From Acanthacorydalis orientalis (lineage: Eukaryota; Arthropoda; Insecta; Megaloptera; Corydalidae): DNA of 64,000 bases. Shown in pieces: positions 35,862 to 48,594 of the stretch. The DNA is taken from assembly GCA_034766995.1 (NCBI GenBank), contig CM068317.1, positions 8,643,501 to 8,707,500 on the forward strand, read 5' to 3'. The position numbers and the translations under genes are program-made. Under the pieces are notes generated by a model. It ran no database searches. It was not told the origin of the DNA and worked only from the letters and a program-made list of their open reading frames with translations. How positions within the stretch are numbered: the stretch's first letter is position 1; each line of letters starts with the position of its first letter.

Positions 35862-36765
35862 TCTAATATGAATACATTCACTGCATTTAATGTTAAAAAA
35901 GTATATTACCGTAAAATATAAATCAAAAACCTTTTAATATTGTTTAACCTTCAGAGATATGATGATAAGAATGCAGTTTTGTAGATCAAACTGTACTTTT
36001 TCGTGTTAAAATACAGTAATACTAATGTATTATTATTTATTTATTCATTTTTAGTATATGTGTATTTACATTTTAAATGAAAAATAGACATAACTGTCAT
36101 GAATTTAATTATTAATGCAGTATTGTATGAGTTTAAGTGAAGTAATTGATAATAAACTTTATAATAAAAGATAAATGTTCATATTTGTATATAATTTCAT
36201 CCAAATTAGTTTGAAAATTAATCTTATCATTCATTAATTTTATCTTTTATCAATCATCAGAATTTTTAGAGTAAGAGAAATAATTTAGATATTTAATAAT
36301 AGGTCATTAAGAGAAGTATCTTCACTGGCACTCTAGAATTTTATTGGTTGAACAGAGAACGTCCTGTTTTTTAAAAAAAATGTTCTACTTCGTGGTGAAA
36401 ATCCTGATCCACGAGATCAATAAATTCGAACTGTGAAATTTGTAAGCCTTAGTGCTTGTAACTCATTTTGAAATCGCAAGAGTTCTCTAGATACACAATA
36501 TAGATAAACGTTTTAAAATAATTATTCCATTTATATTTAAGATAAAATATTCTTTTTCGATCGATTTATAAAATATTTACTGCAAAAATTCCAAAAAAAA
36601 ATCAAATAAAAAGAATAATTAAAAAAAAATATTTTTTTGTAATTTCTGTACATTTATTGATGGCTTTGAAATATAAATTTTAATATACTGTCTTTATACT
36701 TTTTATTCGATTATAATCAAATATTATTATGTTTGTTTCTTCTTCCTTAAGACACGTTTATTTTA

Positions 36766-36802
36766 TCACAACCAGTTTCGTCTGTTCATATATCTTCATA
36801 AG
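36766..36802 (-). repeat. Family A repeat, partial copy
   Basis: TCACAACCAGTTTCGTCTGT then TCATATATCTTCATAAG. The GTTTCG box and ATCTTCA core lie at family spacing. Confidence 0.5.
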
Positions 36803-37380
36803 TATATTGGTTGTCAATATAGATTTATTATTCTAGTTTTAAGTTATATTGTGCGTTTTTTATATGACCTTTATGTATATTCAGCAGTGTCCTAAAGGAG
36901 TAGAAACAAACAATTTAAATTCAAGTTCATATGTGCAAAAAAGTTACAAATACAACCGATATTATATACTTTTACTACTTTTTTATTAGTAAGTTTCTAA
37001 TAATTAAGTATAATCTGTTCTGATCAAAATTTATCGAAATTATATTAAAAAAATCTAACTAAATAATAATAGAACTAACATTTTTTTATGTTACAAACAT
37101 TTTTAGTACAGTAGAAATAATTCAGATTAGTATCAGTAAACAAAACTTCTAAAACAACCATTTCATATTATTAAAACAAACTAAAATTTATTAAAACTAC
37201 ATACAATATTCATTACAAAATCTTTTTTGTCTAATAGCAATCACAAATAAATTTCATTATCTTTTTCTCATTTTAATACTTCTACTGATAGTTTTGAAAT
37301 ATTAACTTTTATACAGAATGTTAGTTTACTATAAAACTAACTTTATTTACTAAGAAATTGTCAGCCCATATATAAATACG

Positions 37381-37402
37381 TATATATATATATATATATA
37401 TA
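37381..37402. repeat. (TA)n microsatellite
   Basis: About 22 bp of TA, flanked by TACGTATA and TACATGTACGTA words. Confidence 0.9.
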
Positions 37403-37429
37403 CATGTACGTATCTGTTTAGTAGGTAGC

Positions 37430-37721
37430 ATTAATATCTGTAGAATATGATCTTAAATGACACCGTCGACAGGACATACATTCGAATTAATTAAAGCGCG
37501 CCACTGTCCCAGAACCCAATTTTATTGCCACAGAACGTATCATCCATTTCCCATTTCCAAGAATCACAACAAACTCCCCGACTACAATATTTATTTCACA
37601 AATTTATGCTTCTAAGATCGAATCACAAAACAAATGTATACCTGCAATTATTTTTGTGATGAATGAACGTACCTTCTGACAGCTATACTTATACAAACCA
37701 GTATGCCACTAGAATACATTA

Positions 37722-37725
<4 letters not shown>
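37430..37725. other. GC-richer single-copy island
   Basis: Contains GACACCGTCGACAGG, AATTAATTAAAGCGCGCC, CCCAATTTTATTGCCAC and CAAACTCCCCGACTAC. The AATTAATTA and TTTTATTGCC words resemble homeodomain sites. No frame. It is cut off sharply by a (TA)n tract. Confidence 0.4.
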
Positions 37726-37781
<56 letters not shown>

Positions 37782-37783
37782 CA
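37725..37783. repeat. (TA)n microsatellite
   Basis: About 58 bp of TA between two GC-richer islands. Confidence 0.95.
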
Positions 37784-37794
37784 CGTTAACTTGT

Positions 37795-38290
37795 TTCAAA
37801 GTCAACCTTATGTAGCTTACGCGTAATGTTAATTGGAAGTTCTTTTGAAGTATGATTACTTGCCGACACATGATACTGACAGTGCCGCAACGATGACAGC
37901 TTTATAATTTTATGATTTTTTAACAAATTTTATAAGAATATTTGTGTATACATATTTTCGTTTGTTTCACGTTTTATAAATATGTGATTATACGATTCGA
38001 TGATATTATCTTCAGTGATCACCGAATGAATATAAATGTCTATAAATAGAAAATAATAAAATTAAACGTTTATAATGTTTGTTAATTAATTTAAATAATT
38101 AAATGTGAATAACGATAATGACTAATGATTAACACCATCGCAACGGTATTGTAATAAAATGGCAACTATGAATGTTTCGTTGACCTATCAACAGTAATCA
38201 TACTATTACATGACATAGTCACATCAACATACACTGTTGTTTTTCAATACAAGCGCGTGGGAATACTGTTGTCTAGAATAAAGAGACGCT
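37795..38290. other. GC-richer island, with a family B piece inside
   Basis: Contains GCTTACGCGTAATGTTAATT, GACAGTGCCGCAACGATGAC, CATCGCAACGGTATTG and AATACAAGCGCGTGGG. A family B internal fragment sits at 37961-38028, so the island is at least two pieces. No frame. Confidence 0.3.
37961..38028 (+). repeat. Family B repeat, internal part
   Basis: TTTGTTTCACGTTTTATAAA, GATTATACGATTCG and ATGATATTATCTTCAGTGAT align to the family B core. Confidence 0.45.
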
Positions 38291-39100
38291 TTTTCATACA
38301 ATTTACTTGAAGTATCAATCCAAACGTTAAATATAACATTTTTATAAGGTGCCAGACAAATTTAGTCGATAATTATAAAATATTATAAGATTAATAATAC
38401 CTGCGAATTCATTTAAAGGAAGAAACACACATGTACTGACTCGTCATATCAAAGACAAATCTTTTATTTATTAAAAAAATATTTCCATCCATTGATATTT
38501 AATTAATAGAATTGACTAATAAAAAATGTGTTCATATCATGCTTTAAATATCTTTTAATCATCAATAAAAAATAGTAAAAATTGTAAATATTCCTCTTTA
38601 GGAGGACGGATTCTACAGTAGAGGTTCGTTATTGGAACATCTACATTTTTTGAAACTTAACAAAAAATACAACACTTTCAGATTTTAGGAATGAAGTGCA
38701 TTCCAAGAATGAGAGTTTTTATGAAAGATTGAACGTTTACTAATCAGTTTGTTTTAATTTTTCAATTTAATTTTTAATAATTAAAAGAACGAGAAGTTAT
38801 TCCTTGATTAAATTATTCCTATCATAAAAAATCTCTAAATGATTGATATAGGTACTAAGGTGAAAACTTTTCTTCTCTCTTCTAACTATATACTTTTTTT
38901 TCTGTAGTTTTCTTCGATTTATCTCAATATCTCAAACCATTAAAAAGATATGGTTTTATATTCAAAATGTTTCACGTGCCTTTCGTACAATTTACTTAAA
39001 ATTAGTTTCCAAATACATTCAGAAAAAATTTTTTTAAGAAAAAACAAAATTATAAATCTAATTTCATTTCAAATGAGTGGTATTTCTACATTGTACTTAT

Positions 39101-39101
<1 letters not shown>

Positions 39102-39142
<41 letters not shown>
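39102..39142. repeat. (TA)n microsatellite
   Basis: About 41 bp of TA. Confidence 0.95.
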
Positions 39143-39144
<2 letters not shown>

Positions 39145-39422
39145 GCAAAAATATTTGAAACACCTGTATAACTTCATAAAATATATCTGATTAAGTTAAC
39201 ATTTTTCAGTAAAGAATACAAAAAAAGATTTATTATGTAAATGTTAAAGTTATAAATTTATAAATATTAAATTGTAAATTATTTCTAGTTGTATAATGCT
39301 AATTGTGGATTGTTTAAACTATATCATTTGATATGTGTAATTTGTACAAGTTAGAATACTACATAATTAACATTTTTTGCAACATTACAAAATTGTTCTT
39401 TATATAATTTAATCATTAAAAA

Positions 39423-39427
<5 letters not shown>

Positions 39428-39511
<84 letters not shown>
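39428..39511. repeat. (TA)n microsatellite, long and pure
   Basis: About 84 bp of uninterrupted TA. The flanks TTTAATCATTAAAAAAGA and ATGATTAAAATC are partly complementary, so the tract sits in a palindromic setting. Confidence 0.95.
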
Positions 39512-39512
<1 letters not shown>

Positions 39513-39539
39513 GATTAAAATCAAAATATTTCTGTGTTA

Positions 39540-39875
39540 AAAATACTTCTCGACTTAAAAATCTGCAACGAAATCACGAACCGTGCATATAAATAAAGAT
39601 TAGTTAAATTCATACAATTCAAAAACACTGACCAAATAACATTTATAAATGTTACTTACATTATAATTAAGTGAAACGCGTACATAAAATAAATATCTAT
39701 AAACCAGCAGATGCACACAAGTAACAGTAATACGTTTATTTATAATTTTACTGAACATACTCGAACGAATAGTTCGAATAAACGGGCACTAATTAAAATA
39801 CGTACAATCATAAATTATTGCACAAAAATTCAATATTCATACATAACGACGGTGAAATATGTTTGTTAGAGTTGA
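39540..39875. other. Mildly GC-richer island
   Basis: Contains GCAACGAAATCACGAACCG, GTGAAACGCGTAC, ACTCGAACGAATAGTTCGAA and CATAACGACGGTG. No frame. Weak candidate for conserved non-coding DNA. Confidence 0.25.
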
Positions 39876-40030
39876 CGCTTATAGCACAACATGCTATTAA
39901 AATCATCTTAAATTTTGAGTAAGTCATCATTTAAATTGCATCGTATGAAATTTGTATTCATGTACATAAATGAATTTAAATGAAGATGATTTACCTTTTG
40001 ATATATTCTTTTAAATAAACTAATATTTAT

Positions 40031-40035
<5 letters not shown>

Positions 40036-40066
<31 letters not shown>
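40036..40066. repeat. (TA)n microsatellite
   Basis: About 31 bp of TA. Confidence 0.95.
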
Positions 40067-40068
<2 letters not shown>

Positions 40069-40282
40069 TTATACATTTAAGTTGATTCAACTTAGGGTTC
40101 CACACAAAAGTATTAAAAAAACGTAAAATTAAAAAAAACTTACTATCCCTCATTTAATATTTTAGTCCAATTGTATTTTAGTATTAAAATGAATTAAAAT
40201 ACTAAATAAAAAATAGCATGACTTTTCGTAACCCCTCCACCCCCTTTTAATATTTTCATGAGGAAGTCTAAATTGTATCATC

Positions 40283-40402
<120 letters not shown>

Positions 40403-40682
40403 AACATTGAGAAGTATATTTAAAGGTGTAAATTCAACAGTTTTTCTTTTAGTATTTGTCATATACTCGTAAAAAGGATATTTTACTATTTTTTTAAAAA
40501 ATATTAATATTTAATATTAAAAATGTTCATATTTTTTAAAAAAAATATTTATACACTCTTCAAATCTACTTCTAACAAAAGGTTTTTAAGTGTAATAACA
40601 GACAATATAGTTATTTAGATAAAAATGTTTACCATCAAAATGTATAAATGTTAAAACTCTGAAACTTAGACATTATGGACTC

Positions 40683-40686
<4 letters not shown>

Positions 40687-40766
<80 letters not shown>
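40687..40766. repeat. (TA)n microsatellite, long
   Basis: About 80 bp of uninterrupted TA. Confidence 0.95.
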
Positions 40767-40769
40767 AAT

Positions 40770-41415
40770 ATAAATGATTCAAATGATTTAAATACAAATG
40801 AACAAGTGATGATGATGCATTTTCCGTGATTTTTATTCTTTCTCTGATTAGTTGATATCTGTCAAGTGGTCTCTGTTCTGATTGGTTGATATCAGCATAT
40901 GATATACCATGTCGGAATAAAACTGTTAAGAAATTTATTGAAAATATTGTGTTAACAGAACATTTGTTACCATTTTAATATTATATTTTTTATGTAAATT
41001 TTTATAAACTTTTCGATAAAAATTTAAGACTTATATTTTACATGACTTATTTGTGTGCATAATTTGTTAATTTCCGTTATTTGTTAGTGAGCGGGACCGA
41101 ATCCCTAAGGTCGGAAGAGGAGGAGTAAGCGGTCTGTTATTAATTTTTAATAAAATTAATATAGCATAGTTTAAAATATTATAGAATTAGTATTTTTGAA
41201 CCAAGTTGATATTTTATAGTGTAAAATTTTTCCATTTTTAATTCATTATTAAAATTGGGATAATATAACAAAAGTAATTTCACCAGCTGTCTACTTCTTG
41301 ATATTATTTTTTCCACAATATTGTATAATGTATAGATTTTAATATAGAATATTATATTATTACAATATAGGATTGGATTCATACTTACTAATCACTCACC
41401 TAGTCTCAGTTTACA
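40770..41415. other. AT-rich DNA with a small GC-richer patch
   Basis: A patch at about 41087-41135 reads GTGAGCGGGACCGAATCCC and GGTCGGAAGAGGAGG. It has no tRNA cloverleaf and no frame. CTCTGATTAGTTGATATC (about 40842) and CTGATTGGTTGATATC (about 40878) are a short direct repeat 36 bp apart. Confidence 0.4.
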
Positions 41416-41416
41416 A

Positions 41417-41707
41417 TATTATTTTTAGCATCGTGATTAAATTCACTTTCATTAAATAATTTTTCACTCACACTCAAAACAGGAAAAAAAATTATCATAA
41501 ATATTCAATGATTTATTATTGATTATTTTTATTTTTATGCATCTCTATTCATCCTCTAATGCTAATGTATAGACTAAAAAAATGTATAAATGTATAACTA
41601 ATAAAATTCTGTACGTCAGAAAGAATAAACTATATTTATCAATTATTAGTTGATTTGAACATTTTTTGGTAGTTAAAAACAATAAAAAATTTGTCTGCCA
41701 AATATGG
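41417..41707 (+). mobile_element. Family B element, probable complete but diverged copy
   Basis: Starts near ATTATTTTTAGCATCGTGAT then TAAATTCA. It continues AATTTTTCACTCACAC, AATATTCAATGATTTATTAT and TGATTATTTTTATTTTTATG. A poor match to the right terminal repeat (AATTTGTCTGCCAAATATGG) lies near 41688-41707, giving about 290 bp. The right boundary is uncertain. Confidence 0.45.
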
Positions 41708-41709
41708 TT

Positions 41710-42427
41710 AATTTATTTTTATAAAGTGTAGATAAAAATCTATCTAAATGAAAATTTACTCATTAAAATACCATATTTGAAATTATAACACACTATATTT
41801 ACTTATTATGTTCCAAACTTTTCTATATCAATTTTAAAATTTGTTACATATTACTAAAAAAGCTTAATTGTGTAAAGAATTAAATATTTAATATTCTTCA
41901 AGTAAACAGTTTTCTTATTTGTGTTCATTACATTTTTTTTATAAAGAAAGAAATGTTGAAAGTTACTTTAGTATAGTCACTCTTTTATTTTCTTCTTATA
42001 CATTTAGTAAATTTAATTATCAATCGTGTTTTAATGCTCCCAAGAGTGCATTACAATTTAAAATACAAGCAGTGGGCGTTAATGTATATTAAATTCAAAT
42101 TAGTGCAATTTATTTTATGAAACTAGTTCTATTTCTTCTACGTTAAAATAAATTATACAATTATTAAGTCTTATAATTGTTAAAAAAAGTACGTGTCCAT
42201 GACATTTACTTCTGTAAATATAAATATTAATTTCTATAAATATGTGTATTAAATAATGAAAAACTACAGTATTAAGAACCAAATTTATGTTACTTTAATA
42301 AATTGTATAGAGAAAATTATACATTAGATATATTTAATAATATTATCTGATTTTACTCTTGAGTGATTTTTAATTTACCTGGTACTTTTTTAATTAGAAT
42401 ATTATGTGCTAGAATCTTCACTTATTA
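41710..42427. other. AT-rich DNA, no gene seen
   Basis: Nothing recognised. Confidence 0.5.
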
Positions 42428-44320
42428 TACAAGGGCAGTTCGTAACCTGATAATGGAATAGTGTGTTTATTTTTTTTGGAATTACTTTTATTTTTCGATA
42501 TAATCTCTCTGAAGTTCAATACACTTTGTGCAGAGATGCTCCAGTGCCTTTATCTCATCTCGAAAGTCTGATTCATTAAAGTTCTTAAAAAGATGTATTC
42601 TGCTATTTTTAACTAATCATTTGAAACAAAATCACTTATCACTAGGGACTTTTTTAAAGGTTGGGAATAAATAGGGACCAGATGATTGATTAGTTAAGTA
42701 ATACGGATGGAGCAGAAAATTTTACTTATTCAGCGATTTTTGCTTATAAAAGACATTTATCAGGACACGTAGATTTTCCGGATAAAAAATGATTTCTTCT
42801 TTGATCAACTTATTTTTTTATGTATTTTTGTTTCAGTCGATCTAAGAGGTTAACATAGTATTTCATGTTATCATTTTATCATATAAAAGATAATCAATCA
42901 AAAATATTCAATTAGTATCTCTGAGAATAGAAACCATAACCTTGCCTGCAGACAAAATTATTTTTTCCCTCTCTAGTAGTAAATTATAACAATACTTCCA
43001 TTTTTTGACTGCTGTTTTATTTCTGCTACATAGTGACGGACCCAATTTCCATTAGTGGCTAGTAATCGACCAACCAAAACAATTATTTCTTTCGTAAAAC
43101 GGTCCAAGCTCTCCTAAACAATTTTCCATCGATTGTATTAGGTTGGTAGGAAAATAATTGTTGCGGTTTTTGTTTTGTCTAATCTAACCTTATTTTTTTC
43201 AATGAAAATGTCATTTTATCGTATTCATGTTAATATCATTTTAAAGCGCTTTTTCTGTTTGTATTTTGGTAATATCGACTTTGGTTTTATTATTGATTTT
43301 ACTTCAAATTGGGCTGTTGAATTTAAGATGAAAAAGAAGCAAATAAGAGCGTGTGTACGACTTTAAAACGGGTTAATTAGACAGTAGAAACTGCTCGTAT
43401 ACTAAACGATGCTTTTGGTGTAGGTACTGTTAAGGAATGTACGGTGGAATGGTGATTCCAAAAATTTTGTGTTTGAGAACACTACATGCCTTATTCATTT
43501 GAGACGAAAGCCTTGAAGATGAATCAGGTCGCGGGCGTTCTTTTTTAGATCATAACGACTAACTGAAGGCGTTAGTTGAATCAGAACCACGCACAACAAT
43601 TCGAAAGTTTACAAAAAAGTTAGAAATTAGTCATATAACAGTTCTGGTCTACTTAAAAAACTTAAATTAAAAAACTTATATGAATTTGAATGTCATAAAC
43701 CGCAATTATTTTTCTACCAACCTAATATTTTTGTTCGATTATCATTAAATTTGATTCGATAGTTTTTCTATTACTAATTTTTTGGTTAAGATATGAAATT
43801 CCTTTTCGTTTGTGCTACTCACAATATTAGAAATGTCAAATATCTTCAATCAGTAATCTTCTAAAATAATATAGTATACTTTTTGATGATTTCTGGTAAT
43901 ATTGTGCTTTTTAAGCGTGCACTACGAGGTTATCTTCCAAACTTGTACAACCACATTTACATTTTACAGTCAATTTGTATACAGTTGTAAATTAAGGACC
44001 ACTATCATCCATATGTAAGCACACATTTCTCATTTCATTTAAAACTTCCGTTGGTGTTAAACCATTTTTAACAAAAAAACATACTCATCTCAGTACGATG
44101 TTCAATTTTATCCATTTGAAAAAAATACATAGCGATAACATTATTTAAACAGCTGTTTATAACGAACTATTTAACAGGTTGACTTAATGTTTCACAGCTA
44201 TTTATAAGACAGATGTGACAATACTCGTATAACGCAGTAAACATTTTTGACATAGAATCTTCTCATCTATGAGTATACGAGTATATGCCTGGTCGTGAAA
44301 TTTTTAAATTTCCCTCATGC
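42428..44320 (-). mobile_element. Mariner relic split by a nested MITE
   Basis: Reading the minus strand right to left, the 44100 region gives EHRTEM, then FFVKNGLTPTEV-like and HMDDSGPQFTTVYK. GCTSLEDNLV follows, then IEDI and FHILTKKLVIEKLS (N-terminal helix-turn-helix part; family: KNGLTPTEVHNEM, RTSLEDD). This is interrupted at 43726-43138 by a family M MITE. It resumes with DGKLFRRAWTVLRKK, YVAEIKQQSKKWK, SAGKVMVSILRDT and DRLKQKYIKK. It ends with FKNFNESDFRDEIKALEHLC then TKCIELQRDYIEK near 42490. Removing the 589-bp insert leaves about 1.3 kb, a normal full mariner length. Terminal sequences are AAGGGCAGTTCG (left) and, on the minus strand at the right, GAGGGAAATTTAAAAA, only weakly matched. 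Dead: many stops. Confidence 0.85.
43138..43726 (+). mobile_element. Mariner-derived MITE, copy 3 (family M), nested
   Basis: The ends are TTAGGTTGGTAGGAAAATAA and TTATTTTTCTACCAACCTAA, near-perfect inverted repeats, with TA on both outer sides (mariner target duplication). It encodes the same decayed N-terminal half: MKKKQIRACV, then ETARILNDAFGVGTVK-like and ESLEDESGRGR, LKALV, and a jump to YEFECHKPQLFF. It lies inside the transposase gene of another mariner, so it moved after that host element arrived. It also has a small unique insertion (GTTTGAGAACACTACATGCC) in the middle. Confidence 0.9.
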
Positions 44321-44324
44321 ATAT

Positions 44325-46890
44325 ATATATATATTCATATTTAAAAACAGTTGTTTTTAACAAGTTATGAAAATTTTGAAGAAAAATAATTTTTCTCTGT
44401 ATAGAATATGTAATCATATGTTATAGTGGAAATGAATTTCTTATAAAATATATAATGGATATAAAAATAAATGTCTTTTCCTTATAATAGTTGTATTCAT
44501 AAGCCCAAAAAATATTTACCTAATGATTTCTCAAACTCAAACATCTATTATTTTTTTATTTTTATATTATTTTTAAATAATGTAATTAAATATTTTTTTT
44601 AAAAGATAAAACATTGAAAATTCAAAAACAGATTTGCAGTAGAAATGAATATAAAACAAATTTCATTAGAAAATCTGTCAAGTTTCGATCAAAAAAACGT
44701 ACTGTTTTTGAAAATATTGAATTTGGAGAGTTCATTTATGAAAATCAGATATTTAATATTGCAACGAGGTATTTATGTTTGCAAGTAAAACTTTTCTTAT
44801 ATTTTCATTAATTAATTAACATCTAAAACACTTAATTGTTTAACAAAATAGCCAATAATTGCTTATTGTCTCTTTTGATACGTTTAAGCCTATTTCAATT
44901 ACAATATCTTCATCCTCATTGAACCAGAAAACTTTTCTCTCAGCAAAGAAAATTTGTTGAAATTTAAAAAAAGGAAAATGTGATTATCAACTTATTAATT
45001 CTTTTCTAAAATTGAATTTATTTTTTAAATTATAATTATATATTCTTGTGTATGAAAACTGCATTTTTTTCTATGAAAGCCTTCAAGTATACTGAAAAAG
45101 AGTTATTCAGTCTACCTTTATTAAAGATTTTGTTTAAATAGAAAATTACTTATATCATATTTTCTATCCTAATTAAACGTATTTTCAAATTTAATTGTAA
45201 TATAATTAGTTTCAAATTTTTTGAGGTTTTTAGTACACAAATATTGAATTTTAAAACGAAACAAAGTTGCCGAAAGTGGTTTAGTACATTTATTTGACAA
45301 ATACTGAATTTTCTTCCTTAGATATAGGATTTAAATTTGGATTGTTTTAACTTACAGAAACTTTCTATATAATAAAGCATACAATTCATAATAGCTTACG
45401 AAATTTTAAAAATTTCTATGAAAGCCATATTGAAATCAATTCAGTGATATTTTTGTATAGTCATGTTAAAATCTATTTTAAAGCAATTTAGCATTATTAT
45501 AATCATTTTTTGTTTCAAATTATGTTTTTTTCTGAAATTTAACAATATTGTTCAATTTTTTCTATTGGAATTTTTTTGTCATTAGTCTGATTTTAAGTAA
45601 CATTCTATGGGAACTTAAGAATGCATCTCACATATTTTTAACATTTTATCATTGATGCATCTTAATTTTTAGCTTGTATTTATTTTGTGATAATAATAAT
45701 GTCACGGTAAAAACACTATGATAATTAACTGATTGTTTCCAGTGTTTTTCTATTGTCACAAACTAAAAGTTCTAGTGACTCAAGTTATCATTTTTAAGAA
45801 GGTTGATTGAATTATTGTATAATAAATTATTAATTTCAACTTTGTTTTATGATAAAGATAATTTAATATTATTGATGTATTGATATCATTTAAAATACAT
45901 TAAGTGACATAATATGTAACAGAAAATTAAAACAACTGTTACTATACTCACTTTAAGTAATCTATATTTTTTTATATAATAATAGTAAAAATATACAAAC
46001 ATGTCAAGTCGATATAACTGTTCACATATTTCATGGTACATATTTTCACTTAAAATTTATTATACACCTTACATATGTTATAATAACGTTATGCAAATAT
46101 GTAATTTTAAAATTTAAAGGTAACTGTCTGTATGATTTATACAAACGACAAAATTAGTTCAGAAAGTGTATAATAAATTATTAAAAAAAATTATTCAACT
46201 AATTTACAACCGGAACTCACTAATTGCGTCATCCGAATTGTATAATATTATTTTGATGCGAAAAAACCTTTTAATATATTTACTTAATTATAAACTAATC
46301 TCTAAAAATTAAAATGCATATTTTGAAATACTTAAAGATAAAATTTCCTTTCACAAAACCATACTCGTTTAGAAAAAAAAATAATAACATGTGACTACAG
46401 ATAAATATAATCCTATTATTATTGTTTACATTGATATGAATCTTGACAATCAGGAAGTTCTGAAAAAGAATTAGAATTAATTTCAATAAAAGAATATAAT
46501 TTCGGTATCTATTGTTCCATACCCAAGGCCATTAAATAAATACTGAAATAAAATACATTAATCATAAAATTTAACCGTGATTTATTTTACAACTTAACTA
46601 AATACACACACAATTTTACATGCTTCAACAATATTCTGAATCCGTTTTAGATTTTTTAACGATGTTTTTAAAAACATATAAATAAAACATTAAATATTAT
46701 AAATCGTGTTTAATACTTCCGTTAAATGTAATGCAAAAAATGTATATATTGTATATATATATATATATATAAACCTAGGTACGAATTAAGACAAATATTA
46801 GTATAGAAAGAAATCGTTATTAATCAAACACAACAGTAGAGAAAAAAATATTTAGACATGAACTTAAGCCAATTATATGCGGCCATAACT
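44325..46890. other. AT-rich DNA, no gene seen
   Basis: The longest featureless stretch. Frames at 44614-44811 and 46295-46486 are AT-biased and unrecognised. A (TA)n of about 21 bp lies at 46751. Confidence 0.55.
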
Positions 46891-47075
46891 AAAATTCCGT
46901 GGAGATATACTGTAACAGGTGCATATTTCCATAATAACTGAATTTTAAACAAATCACTGCTGCATGACTGTAAGGTCGAATGGACATTACCTTACATGTC
47001 ACAAATACATTTCTACACACTCGTATTTATAAACTAGTCAGATTTAGAGTGATATTTCGCTTCAACGATCTAAAC
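46890..47075. other. Mildly GC-richer island
   Basis: Contains TATGCGGCCATAAC, ATTCCGTGGAGATATACTG, GTAAGGTCGAATGGAC and TTCGCTTCAACGATC. No frame. Confidence 0.25.
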
Positions 47076-47256
47076 CAGTGGCGAGCAACTTGTTCTATCA
47101 TTTGGACATTTTATGAATTTCGTAACTTTATTGTTAGTTTCTATTGTCAATAATTATAAGCTGTGAACTTTAAACTTAACAATACAAATTCGCACTCATT
47201 ACAATTGTTTAATTATAAAAAGCTTATTGAAATTGATGTTCTGTTTTTATGAATAT

Positions 47257-47816
47257 TAGATTGATAGAAAAATAATTACAGTTTATGATTTGCAAATTCA
47301 AATAGAGTTTTTCAGATAGCTGTTTTAAATGGTTTAGAACTGTTGGATGACTAACGCCTTAGTTTTGTGTAAGCTCTCGAATTGTGCTTGATTCTGATTT
47401 AACTGACACCTTCAGTTGATCGTTATGAACTGAAGGACACCCGTGACTTTCTTCATTTTCAAGGCTTTCGTTCCCAACGCGAAATTTCGGAAACTACCAT
47501 TCACCGTACATTTCTTAACAGGACCCAGACCAAAAGTATTATTTAGTTCACGCTGCATTACCACCTGTTTTGAACTCATATAAAAAAATTGCTCTGATTT
47601 TCTTTCTTGCTTACTTCTTTTCCATCTGTAATGCAATAGCACAATTTGAAACAAAAATTAAAAATAAAATTAAAGTAGATGTCATCGAAATACAGACCGA
47701 AAAATGCACATTAAAATAATATTAACATCAACTCGATGAAATGACACTTTCATTAAAAAAAAATAAGGTTAGAATTCAGAAAACAAAAACCGCAATTATT
47801 TTCCTACCAACCTATT
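47257..47816 (-). mobile_element. Mariner-derived MITE, copy 4 (family M)
   Basis: The ends are TTAGATTGATAGAAAAATAA and TTATTTTCCTACCAACCTA. The minus strand has MEKK..KKIRAIFLYEF-type pieces (near 47600), then NNTFGLGPVKKCTVNGSF, RNFALGTKALKMKKVTG and a jump to the 3' flank at the shared junction. The 80-codon frame at 47412-47654 is part of it. No catalytic half. Confidence 0.85.
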
Positions 47817-47970
47817 ATATACTGAACTATCTTCGCCAGAGGAATTTGCTATGTAAACTAATCTTGTAAACTTGCATATCAAAACAATTTACGATTAAGT
47901 GTACTAAAAAATTTTAAAATAAATTGGATGAGAATTCCATTTTTTAATACACACTATAATACAGCAACTA

Positions 47971-47975
<5 letters not shown>

Positions 47976-48038
<63 letters not shown>
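47976..48038. repeat. (TA)n microsatellite
   Basis: About 62 bp of TA. Confidence 0.95.
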
Positions 48039-48040
<2 letters not shown>

Positions 48041-48119
48041 AGAAATATATTTATATCAAATATATTTATTATAGATTCGATAAATATTTGATAAATTTTA
48101 AAATAATAAATGTAGACTT

Positions 48120-48353
48120 TAGTTTTTTATATGACACGTGACCTGGAATTTCTAAACTCTATTTATGGAATAAACACAACGACATTGTATAGAAGGAAAA
48201 TAATAATGTTTATAATATAAGCGTATTGCTATGCTTGTCTATTTAATTCTGTGTCCATGGATGCACATTAAATTACGTCACACAAAATGTCGTATAATGC
48301 AAATCGGTACGTGCTTTGGCAGCAATAAAGTAGTAGATCATATGAAGTACGGA

Positions 48354-48355
<2 letters not shown>
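48120..48355. other. Mildly GC-richer island
   Basis: Contains ATGACACGTGACCTGG (with an E-box CACGTG), GTCCATGGATGCACATT, AAATTACGTCACAC and CGTGCTTTGGCAGCAATAAAG. A 71-codon frame ends in TA repeats and is not credible as a gene. Possible regulatory DNA. Confidence 0.3.

Positions 48356-48356
<1 letters not shown>

Positions 48357-48389
<33 letters not shown>
48357..48389. repeat. (TA)n microsatellite
   Basis: About 33 bp of TA. Confidence 0.95.
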
Positions 48390-48392
<3 letters not shown>

Positions 48393-48477
48393 GTATACAT
48401 AAAATCAAAATTATTCACAAAAAATTATATACTTTACAAAAAATAATGTATTAGCTAGAAAGTTTATATAGGATACT

Positions 48478-48479
<2 letters not shown>

Positions 48480-48529
<50 letters not shown>
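48480..48529. repeat. (TA)n microsatellite
   Basis: About 50 bp of TA. Confidence 0.95.
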
Positions 48530-48532
<3 letters not shown>

Positions 48533-48594
48533 TCATTACGTCGACTTATTTATTTGATATGTTTATTGTTTCATTCGGTTACATGTGCATACTT

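Larger units (their letters stand above)
35200..36760. other. AT-rich DNA with two large TA tracts
   Basis: Apart from the tracts at 35676 and 35815, no feature recognised. A slightly richer patch at 36320-36480 (CACTGGCACTCTAG, GAACGTCCTG, GATCCACGAGATC) has no frame. Confidence 0.5.
38290..39540. other. AT-rich DNA with two TA tracts
   Basis: Tracts lie at 39102 and 39428. A patch at 38598-38640 (GGAGGACGGATTC, GTAGAGGTTCG) is isolated. Nothing else recognised. Confidence 0.5.

Noticed and set aside
41087..41135. tRNA or other RNA gene in GTGAGCGGGACCGAATCCC
   Set aside because: T-arm-like word only; flanks do not fold into a cloverleaf.
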